Source: Telopea speciosissima | Lineage: Eukaryota; Streptophyta; Magnoliopsida; Proteales; Proteaceae | Length of the DNA: 64,000 nt | NCBI RefSeq assembly: GCF_018873765.1 | Contig: NC_057922.1 | Coordinates: forward strand, 8,941,563-9,005,562 | Direction: 5' to 3' | Shown: in pieces, positions 1 to 10,155 of the stretch | Layout: each line of letters starts with the position of its first letter | Position numbering within the stretch: the stretch's first letter is position 1 | The notes under the pieces: model-generated | Seen by the model: the letters and a program-made list of their open reading frames with translations, nothing else | Databases searched by the model: none | Told to the model about the DNA's origin: nothing | Translations under genes and position numbers: made by a program

Positions 1-15
1 GGATAAATTATTATT

Positions 16-213
16 GGGAAAGAGAAATAGAGAATGTCACCCGGTCGCACGCGCTCTCCCCTTGATACAAGGGCGCGCGCGATATGACCACCACACCTCC
101 CTATAATTCCAGAAATGACCAGGGGTGTGGTTGTTATTTCGCACACCCCTGTGTAAAGGGCCAGGGCGCAGATGGGCGTCCATTTGAGACAACCGAGTGG
201 CATTATTTCTCCC
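16..213. mobile_element. Foldback MITE, Mutator-like
   Basis: A roughly 200-bp element with imperfect inverted ends: GGGAAAGAGAAAT on the left and the reverse complement of ATTTCTCCC on the right. Bases 7-15 (ATTATTATT) and 214-222 (AATATTATT) match at 8 of 9 positions, as expected for a Mutator-type 9-bp target duplication, although AT-rich flanks weaken this. It has no coding potential. Confidence 0.55.
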
Positions 214-222
214 AATATTATT

Positions 223-886
223 ATATTTCAAATCAATACATAATATTGATGCGTTTTAATGAAAACGTACCTTCAAAAGAATGTTTCAATAGATATATAT
301 AATCTTAACTTAGGGCTTCTTGGTAATTCAATGTCATCATTTATTAAAATGTGAAAAAAAAATGTGGCGGATTCTACGGCTCTGTATTGTAATGTTTCTG
401 TTTATTTTTAGTGTTTTTGGGTCTGGCACACTTTTATGTGTTTGTGTGTTTTTTGAGCATTTTTTGGTTTTGAAATGTTGTAGGGTAATCCTGAAAAAAA
501 AAACGTTTCTAAAGTTAAAAAGAAACAGACATCTGTATGAGTTGCACTTAACAGAATTATTTATATTGTTTATCAAAAATTACGTAATTGCCACCTACAC
601 CATGGTTTTTATACTTATGCTTTTTTTAGCAAAACATAAAAAAAAAAACATCACAAGGACACATGGGACCTTCACCAATATCCTTATTTGCGGGGCATTT
701 GAAAAACCATCGTTATGGGTTTCTGTGTGTGCAAGACATGTGTATCAGATCGGCTTCACTTGAAGAGCTTCTCTGATCATCCCAACTCCCAACTATTCAA
801 GAGTGAACTTCACTTTCTGTCCTTTACCCAAAAAAAAAAACTTCATTTTCTGTCTTAAGCCCTCAATTCTACAACAAAAATCTTAA
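223..886. other. AT-rich intergenic stretch without a recognised gene
   Basis: The stretch is AT-rich with many poly-A and poly-T runs. Open frames here, including a 147-codon one at 320-763, have low-complexity composition dominated by F, L, K and C and resemble no family known to me. I see no splice-consistent exons. Confidence 0.5.
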
Positions 887-1409
887 TAAACTTTAGGGAA
901 AATTACATTATCATTCCCTGCGGTTTGTACTAAATATAGAACGACCCCTTATGTTTCTAAATTATACAATCACACCCCCTGAGCTTCCATTTCGTTAGTT
1001 AAATGTTAAAATGTCAGTTCAGTTTTTTCTCAAATGACTAATATACCCTTCAGAGGATGAGTTTACCATTTTGCCCATAAGGCATCCCTAAGCTTAATGA
1101 AGGTGTTTTCCCATATTTACCCCCATTTGTTTTAAACACTAAATATTTTTTTTAAATTTTACACTTAAAATAAACTTAATGGGACCCACCCCATCACCGT
1201 CCCTTCTTCTTCTTCTTCTTCCTACTCTACAATCCCACTGGCTTCTTCTTCTTCCTACTCTGAAACTCCACTGGCCCCACCACCTGCTGCAACCCAACCT
1301 CACCCGCCGCTACCCCCTTCTGCAATCCAACCCCACCACGTCCCACCTTCCCTTCTCCCCCCTCACGATAATGGAGCATTCCAGCTAACTCCCCCCCCCC
1401 CCTACCGCC

Positions 1410-1700
1410 TTTGTTTCCCTAGCTTTCACCGCCGGAAGAGCTTGTCATCCCTTCAAACTTTTTATTTCTGATTCAACAGCTGCCGAAGCTTGGCATCTCA
1501 TTTACTCAGAATCTGCTTCTCTTTCAACAATCAAAGGTGCAAAAGCAGATTCCAACAATAGAACTTTGAAATTTGACTTTTTTTTCCCTTGTAATTTAAA
1601 ATTGGATAGTGTAAACTACTCAATTAAGAAGCTCCTCTTATGGCAACGACAACCTACGAATAATCATACCTCTTATTATTTCCAAACTTCATCTTCCTAA
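1410..1700 (+). pseudogene. Captured exon-like fragment, host gene not identified
   Basis: An open frame of 96 codons without an ATG, located between the arms of Mutator-like element 1 and ending at TAA 1698-1700. The translation has balanced, protein-like composition (for example AGRACHPFKLFISDSTAAEA), unlike the low-complexity shadow frames nearby. No family is recognised. Because it lies inside an element with a 9-bp target duplication, capture of a host exon is the likeliest origin. It could instead be part of the same donor gene as the frame at 2033-2437. Confidence 0.35.
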
Positions 1701-1879
1701 AAATGTAAGATTCCAAGCATTTCCTTTCTTCGTTAGGTATCTAGGCAAGTTTTCTTAGGTCTCTAAACAGAAAATCGAGATAAGGAAGCATGCTTATAAG
1801 ATTCAGACACGTTCATTCTCGTCATATCGTCTCCGCTTCATTTGCACTCATCTTCTTCACTCTTCTTGATCGCATTCAT

Positions 1880-1920
<41 letters not shown>

Positions 1921-2032
1921 GGATGTGAAGGATAGGAGTGGATGAGGATTTGCAGTATCAAACCGAAAAAAGAAAGGAAAATTTTCTCATTGGGTTGAAC
2001 GGAAACGAAAGCTGTCACTCTTCCCCTAGAAA

Positions 2033-2437
2033 ATGGTGATTCACCTGGGAAGCAGTGGCTTACGTTCCAACGCTTCGGTTGTTCCTCTTCAATCAATGAT
2101 CCAGCCTGTTTATCATTGCAAGAATTTGAATGTCATTCTGACTCTCGAGGAGTCTATTGTCGTTGTGAGCTGGACTGAACAAGTCCAAGATCAGAGTGGT
2201 AATGTTGATTTGTCACTTAGGGTTCCCCTTCCTAAGGTTTTGGTTGATCCTTGCTCCACCGTCGATTTCAATGCGACAGAGGATCTCGTCGAAATGAAGC
2301 TCGTTTTGCTCCTTCCGGTTGATCACCCCGTAGTCGCAACCCTCGATTCAGTACTAAGCCTGTCACAAGATTCTTCTGCTCAAGAAAATATGTGTGTTCA
2401 GATAGGCTGCAGCCCCTATCCATGGATTCTGGAATAG
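2033..2437 (+). pseudogene. Captured host gene fragment, possibly E2-binding HECT-like ligase N-terminus
   Basis: The open frame starts MVIHLGSSGLRSNASVV and includes LVLLLPVDHPVV. About 115 residues look like real protein; the final 15-20 residues run into the right inverted arm of Mutator-like element 1. The hydrophobic strand pattern and the LLLPVDHP segment remind me of plant ubiquitin-conjugating-enzyme E2-binding (UBE3D-like) proteins, but this is a weak recollection. Judged non-functional because the sequence is truncated and fused to transposon sequence. A (TC)n tract at about 1883-1915 sits upstream. Confidence 0.4.
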
Positions 2438-2780
2438 AGGGAGGGGGGAGACGGGAGGGTGGGACGTGGTGAGGTTGGATTGCAGAAGGGGGTTAGCGGC
2501 GGATGGGGTTGGGTTGCAGCAAGTGGTGGAGCGTGGGGTTGCAGAGTAGGAAGAAGACGAAGAAGAGGAAGAAGAAGAAGAAGAAGGGGCCGTGATGGGG
2601 TGGGTCAAACACCATCATTAAGGCCTAGGGATGCCCTATGGGTAAAATGGTAAAACTCACACTCTGAAAGGTATATTAGTCATTTGAGGAAAAATTTAAC
2701 TGACATCTTAACACTTAATTAACGGAATGGAAACTCAGAGGGTGTGGCTGTATAATTTAAAAACACATACCTAAACTTTA

Positions 2781-3565
2781 TTCTTGCAGTTGTTCACCAT
2801 TAATCCAGGACAAGGTTAGACCTTTAAAAGACTAAAACTATACAAGCCTGCAACTCCTTGGCAGTAAATCCCTCTTTCTCTCACTCACTCATGATCGGTT
2901 TGAACCTCCCACCATGAAATATATGGCTCTTTTTGACTTACGGGTTGAAGTGAAATACCGATGGGGGTTTCATGGCATCATTAAAATACTAATATTAATC
3001 AAAATAAAAAACCAAGCAAAATCTAAACAAAAACCCAAAACCGCTGGGTTTTGCAAAATCACAAGTTCCAAGTGCAGAGAGCAAAAACGACAGAGAAAGT
3101 GGGAGAGAGAGAGAGAGAGGTTTGCCACTACCGTTTGAAGGTTGGAGTCGTCCCCTGCGATTTTTGGAAGCTCGGTGGAGAAACCCTTGATGTCAAACAA
3201 AGAAATGGCGTTAGGTTTTCCCTTCTTATGTTTAAAGTATTCAATGACAATAATGCCCCTCGTAACTTAAAAGCTCTGCGTGTTTCTCCGATTGTGATGC
3301 CATACAGTTTTTATGTCGTTTCTATTCCAAAAAATAAAAAAAACATCAGAATCAATTATTTGAAGCGTTACCATACAGAGCCTACCTAGTTGTCTCCGAT
3401 TTCACAAATTTGTAATGTATAAGTTGTCTATTATATATATCCAACCTTTTTGTTTTTTATGGAAAGAAAAAATATATATAACTAAAGAATCACATTTGTA
3501 CAATTGTCCAGACAACAAGGGGTATAGGGAGCAAAATTAACAATAAAAAAAATGCACGATTTAAA
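2781..3565. other. Spacer between Mutator-like elements 1 and 2
   Basis: No gene is recognised. The stretch contains a (GA)n tract near 3103-3118. A short minus-strand frame beginning MFDIKGFSTELPKIAGDD at 3200 could be an exon relic, but it joins to nothing recognisable. Confidence 0.4.
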
Positions 3566-3832
3566 TAATTTTTAGAGAAAATTGCACGGACAACCCTTAA
3601 AAGTATCCAATGTCACGGACATGCCATACTTGGTCAAAATATCAACCTTCCCCCTACTGTTAAGCACAGTTAGCCGCCATAATTGAAATGTCAATTTTAA
3701 CCTCCTTCCAACTCTGACGTCAACCACCACCACAACCTCATCCCTCAGAGCAATGGCGCTAGCAGCACTGATGCGGTCTAATTAGAAAAATCCATTGGAA
3801 TTGCAGCACCCGACAAGACGAACCAGGATAGC

Positions 3833-4222
3833 TGATACGATCACTCGTGCATGGCAAGCTGACTTGGCAGGGCAGGTTGACGAGGCATAACAGATCGTGT
3901 TTTAGAAGAGTTAGAAGTTATCGTGTTTCTTTATTCCAGCATTGAGTTAGAAGAGTTAGAAAGTTAGTAGGAGTGATATGATTAATAGAAGTTGGTTGTT
4001 AGTAGGTGTCCACTTTATGTTGGGGATAGTCTATCCCTATGTAACGTAGTCCATTCTTATTATGTTTGTTTATTCTGTTTGTTTTGTCACCTTATATATT
4101 GGTGAGTTGATATTAATAAGGGACGAGTCTTGAAAATTAAAATTAATTGCGTTCTCGCGAGGTTTCCCCCCAAAAGTGGGAATTTGGTCTATTCTTCATC
4201 TTCCCAAGTGTTGTTCTTATCA
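3833..4222 (+). repeat. 5' LTR of the chromovirus
   Basis: Starts TGATACGATCACTCG and ends TTGTTCTTATCA. It matches the 3' LTR throughout with about 3% difference. The segment ACCTTATATATTGG near 4090 may contain the TATA box for retroelement transcription. It is bordered on the left by ATAGC. Confidence 0.95.
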
Positions 4223-4224
4223 TC

Positions 4225-4237
4225 TGGTATCAATGCC
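4225..4237 (+). other. Primer binding site (initiator tRNA-Met type)
   Basis: TGGTATCAATGCC lies two bases after the 5' LTR. It matches the common plant retroelement site TGGTATCAGAGC, complementary to the 3' end of initiator tRNA-Met, with a small mismatch. Confidence 0.8.
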
Positions 4238-4249
4238 AGACGTTAAGCC

Positions 4250-5200
4250 ATGGTAGAGGGCACTCGAAGTCAGGATTTCAAACGGTTTGAAGCCAAGCTC
4301 TCCAAGCTTGCAGCACAGCAAGGAGAGGGTATCAAGGAGATCAAGAACTTAATGGTCACCATGGATAACAAGTTTGCTGCCATGGACCTTAAGTACGAGC
4401 AATTGGCGACGTCAATCGCTTCGTCTTCACAGAACCAACAGGGGATGAGTCGTGGTACACCTTCTTCGCAACGATCGTTCGCTACTCCCCAAGGGCCCAT
4501 CCAAACAAAGTTTGGAAAAGTGGAATTTCCAAAATTCGATGGAGAGGATCCACTCAGATGGATCTATCGAGTAGAGCAGTTCTTCGATTATAACCAAATT
4601 ATTGAAGAAAATAAGGTACCTCTCGCTGCTATCCATCTAGAACAAAAGCCACTCCAGTGGTTCAGCTGGATTGAGAAGACTCAAGGACTCATCAGTTGGA
4701 AAGAGCTTGTAGACGCGATATGCACTCGATTTGGACCTAATGCCCTCGAGGATTTTGTTGGTGCACTTACCAAGTTGCGTCAGACATCTACAGTTAAAGA
4801 CTATCAAGAGCGATTCGAGGAACTCGCCGCACGCACCAGCGGGACGAGTGATGAGTTTTATATCAGTTGTTTTATAAGCGGACTCCGAGACGAGATCCGT
4901 ATTGCTATTCAAATGTTTAAACCAAAGACCATCAGCCAAGCATTAGGGCTTGCACGACTTCAAGAAGACAATGCCGAGGCAATTTCACGACGATAGAGAT
5001 CAGTCCCAACTCGATTCGATCAGCAGCGATAAACTCTGGCTTCCAAAACCCCATCCAAGGCACCAACTACACCCTCAAATCTTCCCTTCAAACGTCTCAC
5101 ACAATCAGAGATGAATGAAAGGCGTGCTAAGGGTCTTTGCTTCAACTGCGATGAAAAATTCACACAAGGGCATCGATGCCATCAGCGTCAGTTGTTCCTT
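4250..5200 (+). pseudogene. Chromovirus gag, with zinc knuckle
   Basis: Capsid-type protein starting at ATG 4250 with MVEGTRSQDFKRFEAKL. It has an N-terminal coiled-coil-like stretch, then the retrotransposon gag domain (FPKFDGEDPLRWIYRVEQFF, later the SWKELVDAICTRFG segment). The same frame continues past two stops (TAG 4994-4996, TAA 5030-5032) into a zinc knuckle GLCFNCDEKFTQGHRC. The gag domain forms the particle and the knuckle binds RNA. The open region before the first stop is 248 codons. Confidence 0.85.
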
Positions 5201-6466
5201 ATCGATGCAGGTGGGTCTGATACTGATGACAACATTGCCACCCCTGATGATATGGCTAAATCAGAGGAAGAGGTACAGATTTTAGTGCACGCTCTCACAA
5301 GATCCTTGTCTCCTAAAACCATGCGGGTTCGAGGTTATATTAAACGTAGGCCTGTGGGTATCTTGATTGACTCTGGGAGCACACATAATTTTTTAGACCC
5401 ATGTGTCGCAAAACGCACCGGCTGCAAGGTGAAACCCGTCCAACCCATGCGAGTAAAGGTGGCTAACGGTCAACAACTGGTATGTAATGCCCTCTGCCCA
5501 AATTTTCATTGGGTAATGCACGGTACTGAGTTTGTAACTGAGGCTAGATTGCTTCCACTTGATGGGTATGATGTGGTCCTTGGTATCCAATGGTTATCAA
5601 CCTTGGGTGATATTCTTTGGAATTTTGCCAAGCTTCGAAGGGAATTCCTACTAGATGGTCGACGACACGTCATGAGAGGGGCCATTAGTGGTGACTTAAA
5701 GGTTGTGAGTCGCAATGACATGGGAAGGGTCATACGAAAACACGGTCAGGGTGCATTAGCTATGCTCTGCTCTATATCAGCTATGGTTGAATTTGACGAG
5801 CCGATAGATCCCAAGCCGCCCCTACTGACTAAGTTGTTGCATGAGTATGAGGACCTCTTCGCTGAACCAAGTGGCCTCCCACCAGAACGGGTGCAAGATC
5901 ATAAAATCCCGTTACTCCCAGGTACTGCTCCTATTAATGTACGACCTTATAGGTATCCCTATATGCAGAAGAACGAGATCGAACGCCTAGTGCGTGAGAT
6001 GTTACACACTGGGATAGTCTAGCCTAGTGTTAGCCCTTTCTCATCACCTGTTCTATTGGTGCGAAAGAAGGACAACACTTGGCGATTTTGCGTCGATTAC
6101 CGAGCTTTAAACCAGGTTACCGTCAAAGACAAATTTCCCATTCCAGTCATTGACAAGTTACTAGATGAATTACATGGGGCACAATTGTTTTCTAAATTGG
6201 ATTTACGTTCTGGATTTCACCAAATACGGGTCCATCATTCAGACATCCACAAGACTGCATTCCATACCCATGAAGGGCATTATGAGTTCCTGGTCATGCC
6301 ATTCGGCTTAACCAACGCCCCATCGACGTTCCAATGCCTTATGACTGAGATTTTTAAACCACACCTTCGTCAGTTTGTGCTCGTCTTCTTCGATGATATT
6401 TTGGTCTATAGTCGCACCTGGACTGATCATATTGCTCACTTGCGCATAATTTTCTCAACATTATGA
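5201..6466 (+). pseudogene. Chromovirus protease and reverse transcriptase
   Basis: In frame with gag. The aspartic protease active site reads ILIDSGSTHNFLD, near 5360. After a stop at 6020-6022, the same frame continues into reverse transcriptase. Conserved blocks are [33 protein letters not shown] and the catalytic [10 protein letters not shown] stop at 6464-6466 cuts the domain; the frame can be followed to about 6580, where a frameshift occurs. The stops and the frameshift make this copy non-functional. Confidence 0.9.
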
Positions 6467-6582
6467 CAACATCGGCTGTATGTTAAGCGCTATAAATGCG
6501 CTTTTGGGCGACCTCAACTAGAATATTTGGGGCATATTATTTCTAAGGACGGCGTCACAACAGATCCAGCTAAGGTTATAAA

Positions 6583-7149
6583 ATGCTCGTTTGGCCACGA
6601 CCAACGACATTGAAAGCCTTACGAGGTTTCCTTGGTCTCACGGGGTACTATCGAAGGTTTGTTAAAGATTATGGCAAAATTAGCAAACCACTCACTGATA
6701 TGCTAAAAAAAAACGGGTTTACTTGGACATCGCCATCTAAAAGTGCCTTTGACACCCTCAAGCAAGCTATGAGTTTGGCTCCTATTCTATCCTTACCCGA
6801 CTTCACCAAAGAGTTTACTATTGAAAGTGATGCATGTGGCGTTGGCATTGGCGCGGTACTCTTACAAGATGGAAAGCCGATTGCATTCACAAGTAAGGCT
6901 CTCACTCCCAAGCATTTGGCACTTTCTACATATGAAAAGGAAATGCTTGCTGTTGTTCATGCCGTGCAAAAGTGGCGACCGTATCTTGTGGGACGCCATT
7001 TTCAGATTCGCACCGATCACCAAAGCCTCAAATTTATACTTGACTAGCGGATTAGCACACTTGCCCAGCAAAAATGGCTCGCAAAATTACTCGGTTATGA
7101 TTATGAAATTTCATATAAGCGGGGCACTGAAAATGTCGTTGTTGATGCT
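6583..7149 (+). pseudogene. Chromovirus RNase H
   Basis: It opens with the reverse transcriptase thumb segment (LRGFLGLTGYYRRFVKDYG) and passes into RNase H (FTIESDACGVGIGAVLLQDG, YEKEMLAVVHAVQKWRPYL, FQIRTDHQSLKFILD). It lies in a different frame from the reverse transcriptase. A TAG at 7045-7047 interrupts it, and the frame then continues into the connection to integrase. Confidence 0.9.
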
Positions 7150-8530
7150 TTGTCTCACCAGCACGAGGAAAACGATACAGTGTTGGATGCCACCTTCCAT
7201 GCACTATCTTCACCCATTTCTTCATGGTTGACACAAGTCCAAGTAGAATGGCGTACTGACCCTGGCCTGCAACAGCTCATCATGAACTTGCAAAACAACC
7301 AAGCCTCTCACCCTGGTTTTACATGGGATGCAGATGAGTTACGCTACAAGGGGTGTTTGCCCCTCAGCCCAACTTCACCCATGCGTGAAGTGATTATGCT
7401 CGAATTCCATAGCAGCCCCACAGGAGGGCATAGTGGCTTTCTCAAGACTCTAAAGCGCGTCAGTCGCGTTTTTCATTGGAGCGGGTATCGTCACGACATT
7501 CGTCGCTTTGTTGCTGAATGTGACACTTGTCAACGCAACAAGGGTGAAACTGTTGCTGCCCCGGGGTTGATGCAGCCGTTATAGGTTCCGTCGTGCGTGT
7601 GGACTGAACTTTCCATGGATTTTATCGAGGGTTTACCCGTCTCCTATTGCAAGTCCGTGATCTACATCATGGTCGATCGATTAAGCAAATACGCCCATTT
7701 CATGTCCCTCAGTCATCCTTATACAGCCTCAACGGTATGACAACATATTTAAACTCTGTGGCATGCCTCTCTTGGTCGTAAGTGATCGCGATCCTATTTT
7801 CTTGAGCATATTCTGGCAGGAAATTTTTCGTCTACAAGGTTCCCAACTACAGCTGAGTTCAGCATATCACCCCCAGACGGATGGCCAGACTGAGGTGGTT
7901 AATCGGTGCCTTGAGGTTTACCTACGTTGCACAACAGGTGACAAGCCCAAGCAGTGGGCTCGTTGGCTCTCTTTAGCAGAGTGGTGGTACAACACTTCCT
8001 TCCATACTTCCACCAAAGCCACCCCATATGAGATTGTGTATGGCCAAACACCACCCCCTCTCACTTTGTATGCACCAGGTAGCTCTAAGGTAATGGTCGT
8101 CGATCAACAGCTACAAGATCGAGATAGTTTCATCCGTGTCGTGCGTGAGAATCTTCATCGGGCAGTCCATCACATGAAACAACAGGCTGACTCGAGGCGT
8201 ACGGAGCGGGAATTTCAGGTTGATGACCTTGTCTTCTTACGTCTGCAGCCTTATCGCCAAGTCACGGTGGCTTCTCGGACCAATATGAAGCTCGCCCCAA
8301 AGTTTTACTGTCCTTTTCGGGTTTCGCAGCGCATTGGCCCCGTGGCATACAAGCTCAACCTTCCAGCAGATTCTCGTGTACATCCCGTGTTCCATGTTTC
8401 CTGTCTAAAGAAGAAGTTGGGTCAACAGGTGACTACCCAGTCTGCCCTTCCAGAGGTTAATGACGATGGTCAGTTCTTGGTTGAGCCAGTTCGTGCTTTG
8501 GATCGACGGGTGGTAAAGCGACGCAACTAG
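7150..8530 (+). pseudogene. Chromovirus integrase
   Basis: The N-terminal HHCC zinc domain is visible (FHSSPTGGHSGFLKTLKRVS and the CDTCQRNKG end). The catalytic core has first Asp in MDFIEGLP, second in SDRDPIF and Glu in NRCLEVYLR. A TAG at 7582-7584 and a frameshift or small deletion near 7740 break the core between the first and second acidic residues. The C-terminal segment (YKLNLPADSRVHPVFHVSCL) precedes a TAG at 8528-8530. Confidence 0.9.
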
Positions 8531-8640
8531 GCCGTAACACAGCTCTTGGTTCAATGGTCGAATCGTGCACCGGAGGATGCTACATGGGAATTTTGGTATG
8601 ATCTGAAGGAGCATTTCCCAAATTTTGCGCCTTGGGGACA
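8531..8640 (+). pseudogene. Chromodomain-like tail of the chromovirus polyprotein
   Basis: Beyond the TAG at 8528, the integrase frame continues with LLVQWSNRAPEDATWEFW. This matches the core of the C-terminal chromodomain that defines chromoviruses and guides insertion into heterochromatin. It is cut off from integrase by the stop. Confidence 0.75.
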
Positions 8641-8651
8641 AGGCTCGTCTC

Positions 8652-8664
8652 AAGGGGAGGGGAA
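8652..8664 (+). other. Polypurine tract of the chromovirus
   Basis: AAGGGGAGGGGAA lies immediately before the 3' LTR, where plus-strand DNA synthesis would be primed. Confidence 0.85.
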
Positions 8665-9056
8665 TGATACGATCACTCGTGCATGGCAAGCTGACTTGGC
8701 AGGCCAGGCTGACGAGGCATAACAGATCATGTTTTAGAAGAGTTAGAAGTTATCGTGTTTCTTTATTCCAGCATTGAGTTAGAAGAGTTAGAAAGTTACT
8801 GGGAGTGATATGATTAAACTAGAAGTTGGTTGTTAGTAGGTGCCCACTTTATGTTGGGGATAGTCTATCCCTATGTTACGTAGTCCATTCTTATTATGTT
8901 TGTTTATTCTGTTTGTTTTGTCACCTTATATATTGGTGAGTTGATATTAATAAGGGCTGAGTCTTGAATATTAAAGTTAATTGCGTTCTCGCGAGGTTTC
9001 CCCCCAGAAGTGGGAATTTGGTCTATTCTTCGTCTTCCCAAGTGTTGTTCTTATCA
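8665..9056 (+). repeat. 3' LTR of the chromovirus
   Basis: It begins TGATACGATCACTCG and ends TTGTTCTTATCA. Against the 5' LTR I count about 13 substitutions and a 2-bp insertion. It is bordered on the right by ATAGC, matching the left flank exactly. Confidence 0.95.
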
Positions 9057-9161
9057 ATAGCTGTGAGTCTTCTAATCACCGTATTCTGCTTCTTCTTCTA
9101 ACCTATTCTCCTTCGTTTCTTCTAACCTATTCTCCTTCGTTTCTTCTTTTATTGTCTAAAA

Positions 9162-9852
9162 ACCAATCTATGGCAGAGAAGAGTTGCAGGGTTCTCATTT
9201 CTCTTGAAACAAAAAAGGGAAGGGAACTTCTGCAATCGACGCCATTTTTTGATTCATTTACATCCTCTAAAAGCAGAAGGAGGAAGAACACCAACACCGG
9301 TGATGGTGTTCTCGGTTGGGTGAAAAATGGAAAGTGAAAAGAAATGGGTTTAGGTTTCGGTGGAGGTAGATGGGTTGAGATAAAAATGAAGTTCGGGTTT
9401 GGGATTAGGAGATGGGACAGAGAAAGAATTGGGGAAGACGACGGTTGTGGTTGGAGTTAAAAATAAGGAAAATAAAGAGAGGAAATCCAATTTTTAATGA
9501 ATAGCAGATAAACCCTAGATGTTACCATTACCCTAATAAAATGCCTTCCATTTTCTTGATCAATATAATAGAGAATAAAACTCCAAACCCGGTAAACAAT
9601 CACTCCGCTTGCTTCTTCTAACCCATTTTTCCATTTGATTTCGAAGCTCTAACCTAGAACCGGTACCACCATTTTCCCATTTTCTCTTCCATCTACCACA
9701 TTCAACACTATATTACTCTCTTTCATTTTCTGAAACCACAAAACGAAACCCATCTTCATTTCACTTTCTTTCCCAACATCCTAACCATGGCCGCCATCCC
9801 TTTTCTTCTCCGATTTAGAGAACCCTGCAACTCTTCTCTGTCATAGATTGGT
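9162..9852. repeat. Internal inverted repeat in Mutator-like element 2
   Basis: A 35-bp segment at 9162-9196 (ACCAATCTATGGCAGAGAAG and onward) recurs in reverse complement at 9818-9852 with one or two differences, giving a hairpin inside the element. The intervening roughly 620 bp holds no recognised gene. Confidence 0.6.
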
Positions 9853-10155
9853 AAAAGAGGGTTTTACCAATTGTGATACATTTATCTCAAGATAATTTGA
9901 CCATTATGATAAAACTAACAGCAACTTAACCTTAAAAGCCTAACGGAGTGGATTAAGTTCAAATATCTTCATAAAATAAAGGCATTGTGTGCTGTGCTAT
10001 TTTGACCAAGTTTGATAAGTCTATGAGATGTTAGATACTTTTAGGGAGTGTCCATAAAATTTCCCCTAATTTTTATACTCTTATTAATTAAATTTTTAAA
10101 AAAAAAACATAAACATACATTATTATCATTGACCATTGTGATATCAAAAAAGATT

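Larger units (their letters stand above)
896..2771. mobile_element. Mutator-like element 1 with captured host sequence (Pack-MULE-like)
   Basis: Long inverted arms lie at about 896-1390 and 2437-2771. For example, the stretch around 960-1180 is repeated in reverse complement around 2600-2755, including the CTTCTT-rich segment. The element is flanked by an exact 9-bp direct repeat, TAAACTTTA, at 887-895 and 2772-2780, the target-duplication size of the Mutator superfamily. The right arm lacks about 50 bp of the outermost inverted repeat while the 9-bp flank is kept. Between the arms lie two exon-like open frames of apparent host origin. No transposase is present, so the element is non-autonomous. 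Confidence 0.8.
3833..9056 (+). mobile_element. Ty3/gypsy chromovirus LTR retrotransposon, complete but inactivated
   Basis: A 5.2-kb element with 390- and 392-bp LTRs beginning TG and ending CA. It has a tRNA-Met-type primer binding site, a purine-rich tract and an exact 5-bp target duplication ATAGC (3828-3832 and 9057-9061). Domain order is gag, zinc knuckle, protease, reverse transcriptase, RNase H, integrase and chromodomain-like tail, which is the chromovirus (Tekay/Reina-type) arrangement. It is disabled by in-frame stops at about 4994, 5030, 6020, 6464, 7045, 7582 and 8528 and by frameshifts near 6580 and 7740. The LTRs differ by about 13 substitutions plus a 2-bp indel, counted by eye. 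Confidence 0.95.
3575..10066. mobile_element. Mutator-like element 2, split by a chromovirus
   Basis: The ends are imperfect inverted repeats. The left end starts GAGAAAATT and carries CCCTTAAAAGTATC; the right end, reverse-complemented, starts GGGGAAATT and carries CCCTAAAAGTATC. Both sides later carry ACTTGGTCAAAATA. An identical 9-bp direct repeat TAATTTTTA flanks it at 3566-3574 and 10067-10075. Removing the retrotransposon and one ATAGC copy leaves about 1.26 kb. No transposase is seen, so it was mobilised in trans. Nothing inside is recognised as a host gene, apart from a tandem CTTCTAACCTATTCTCC repeat near 9098-9140. Confidence 0.85.

Noticed and set aside
320..763. A 147-codon protein gene
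   Set aside because: Low-complexity, Phe/Leu/Lys/Cys-rich translation, no family resemblance and AT-rich non-coding composition.
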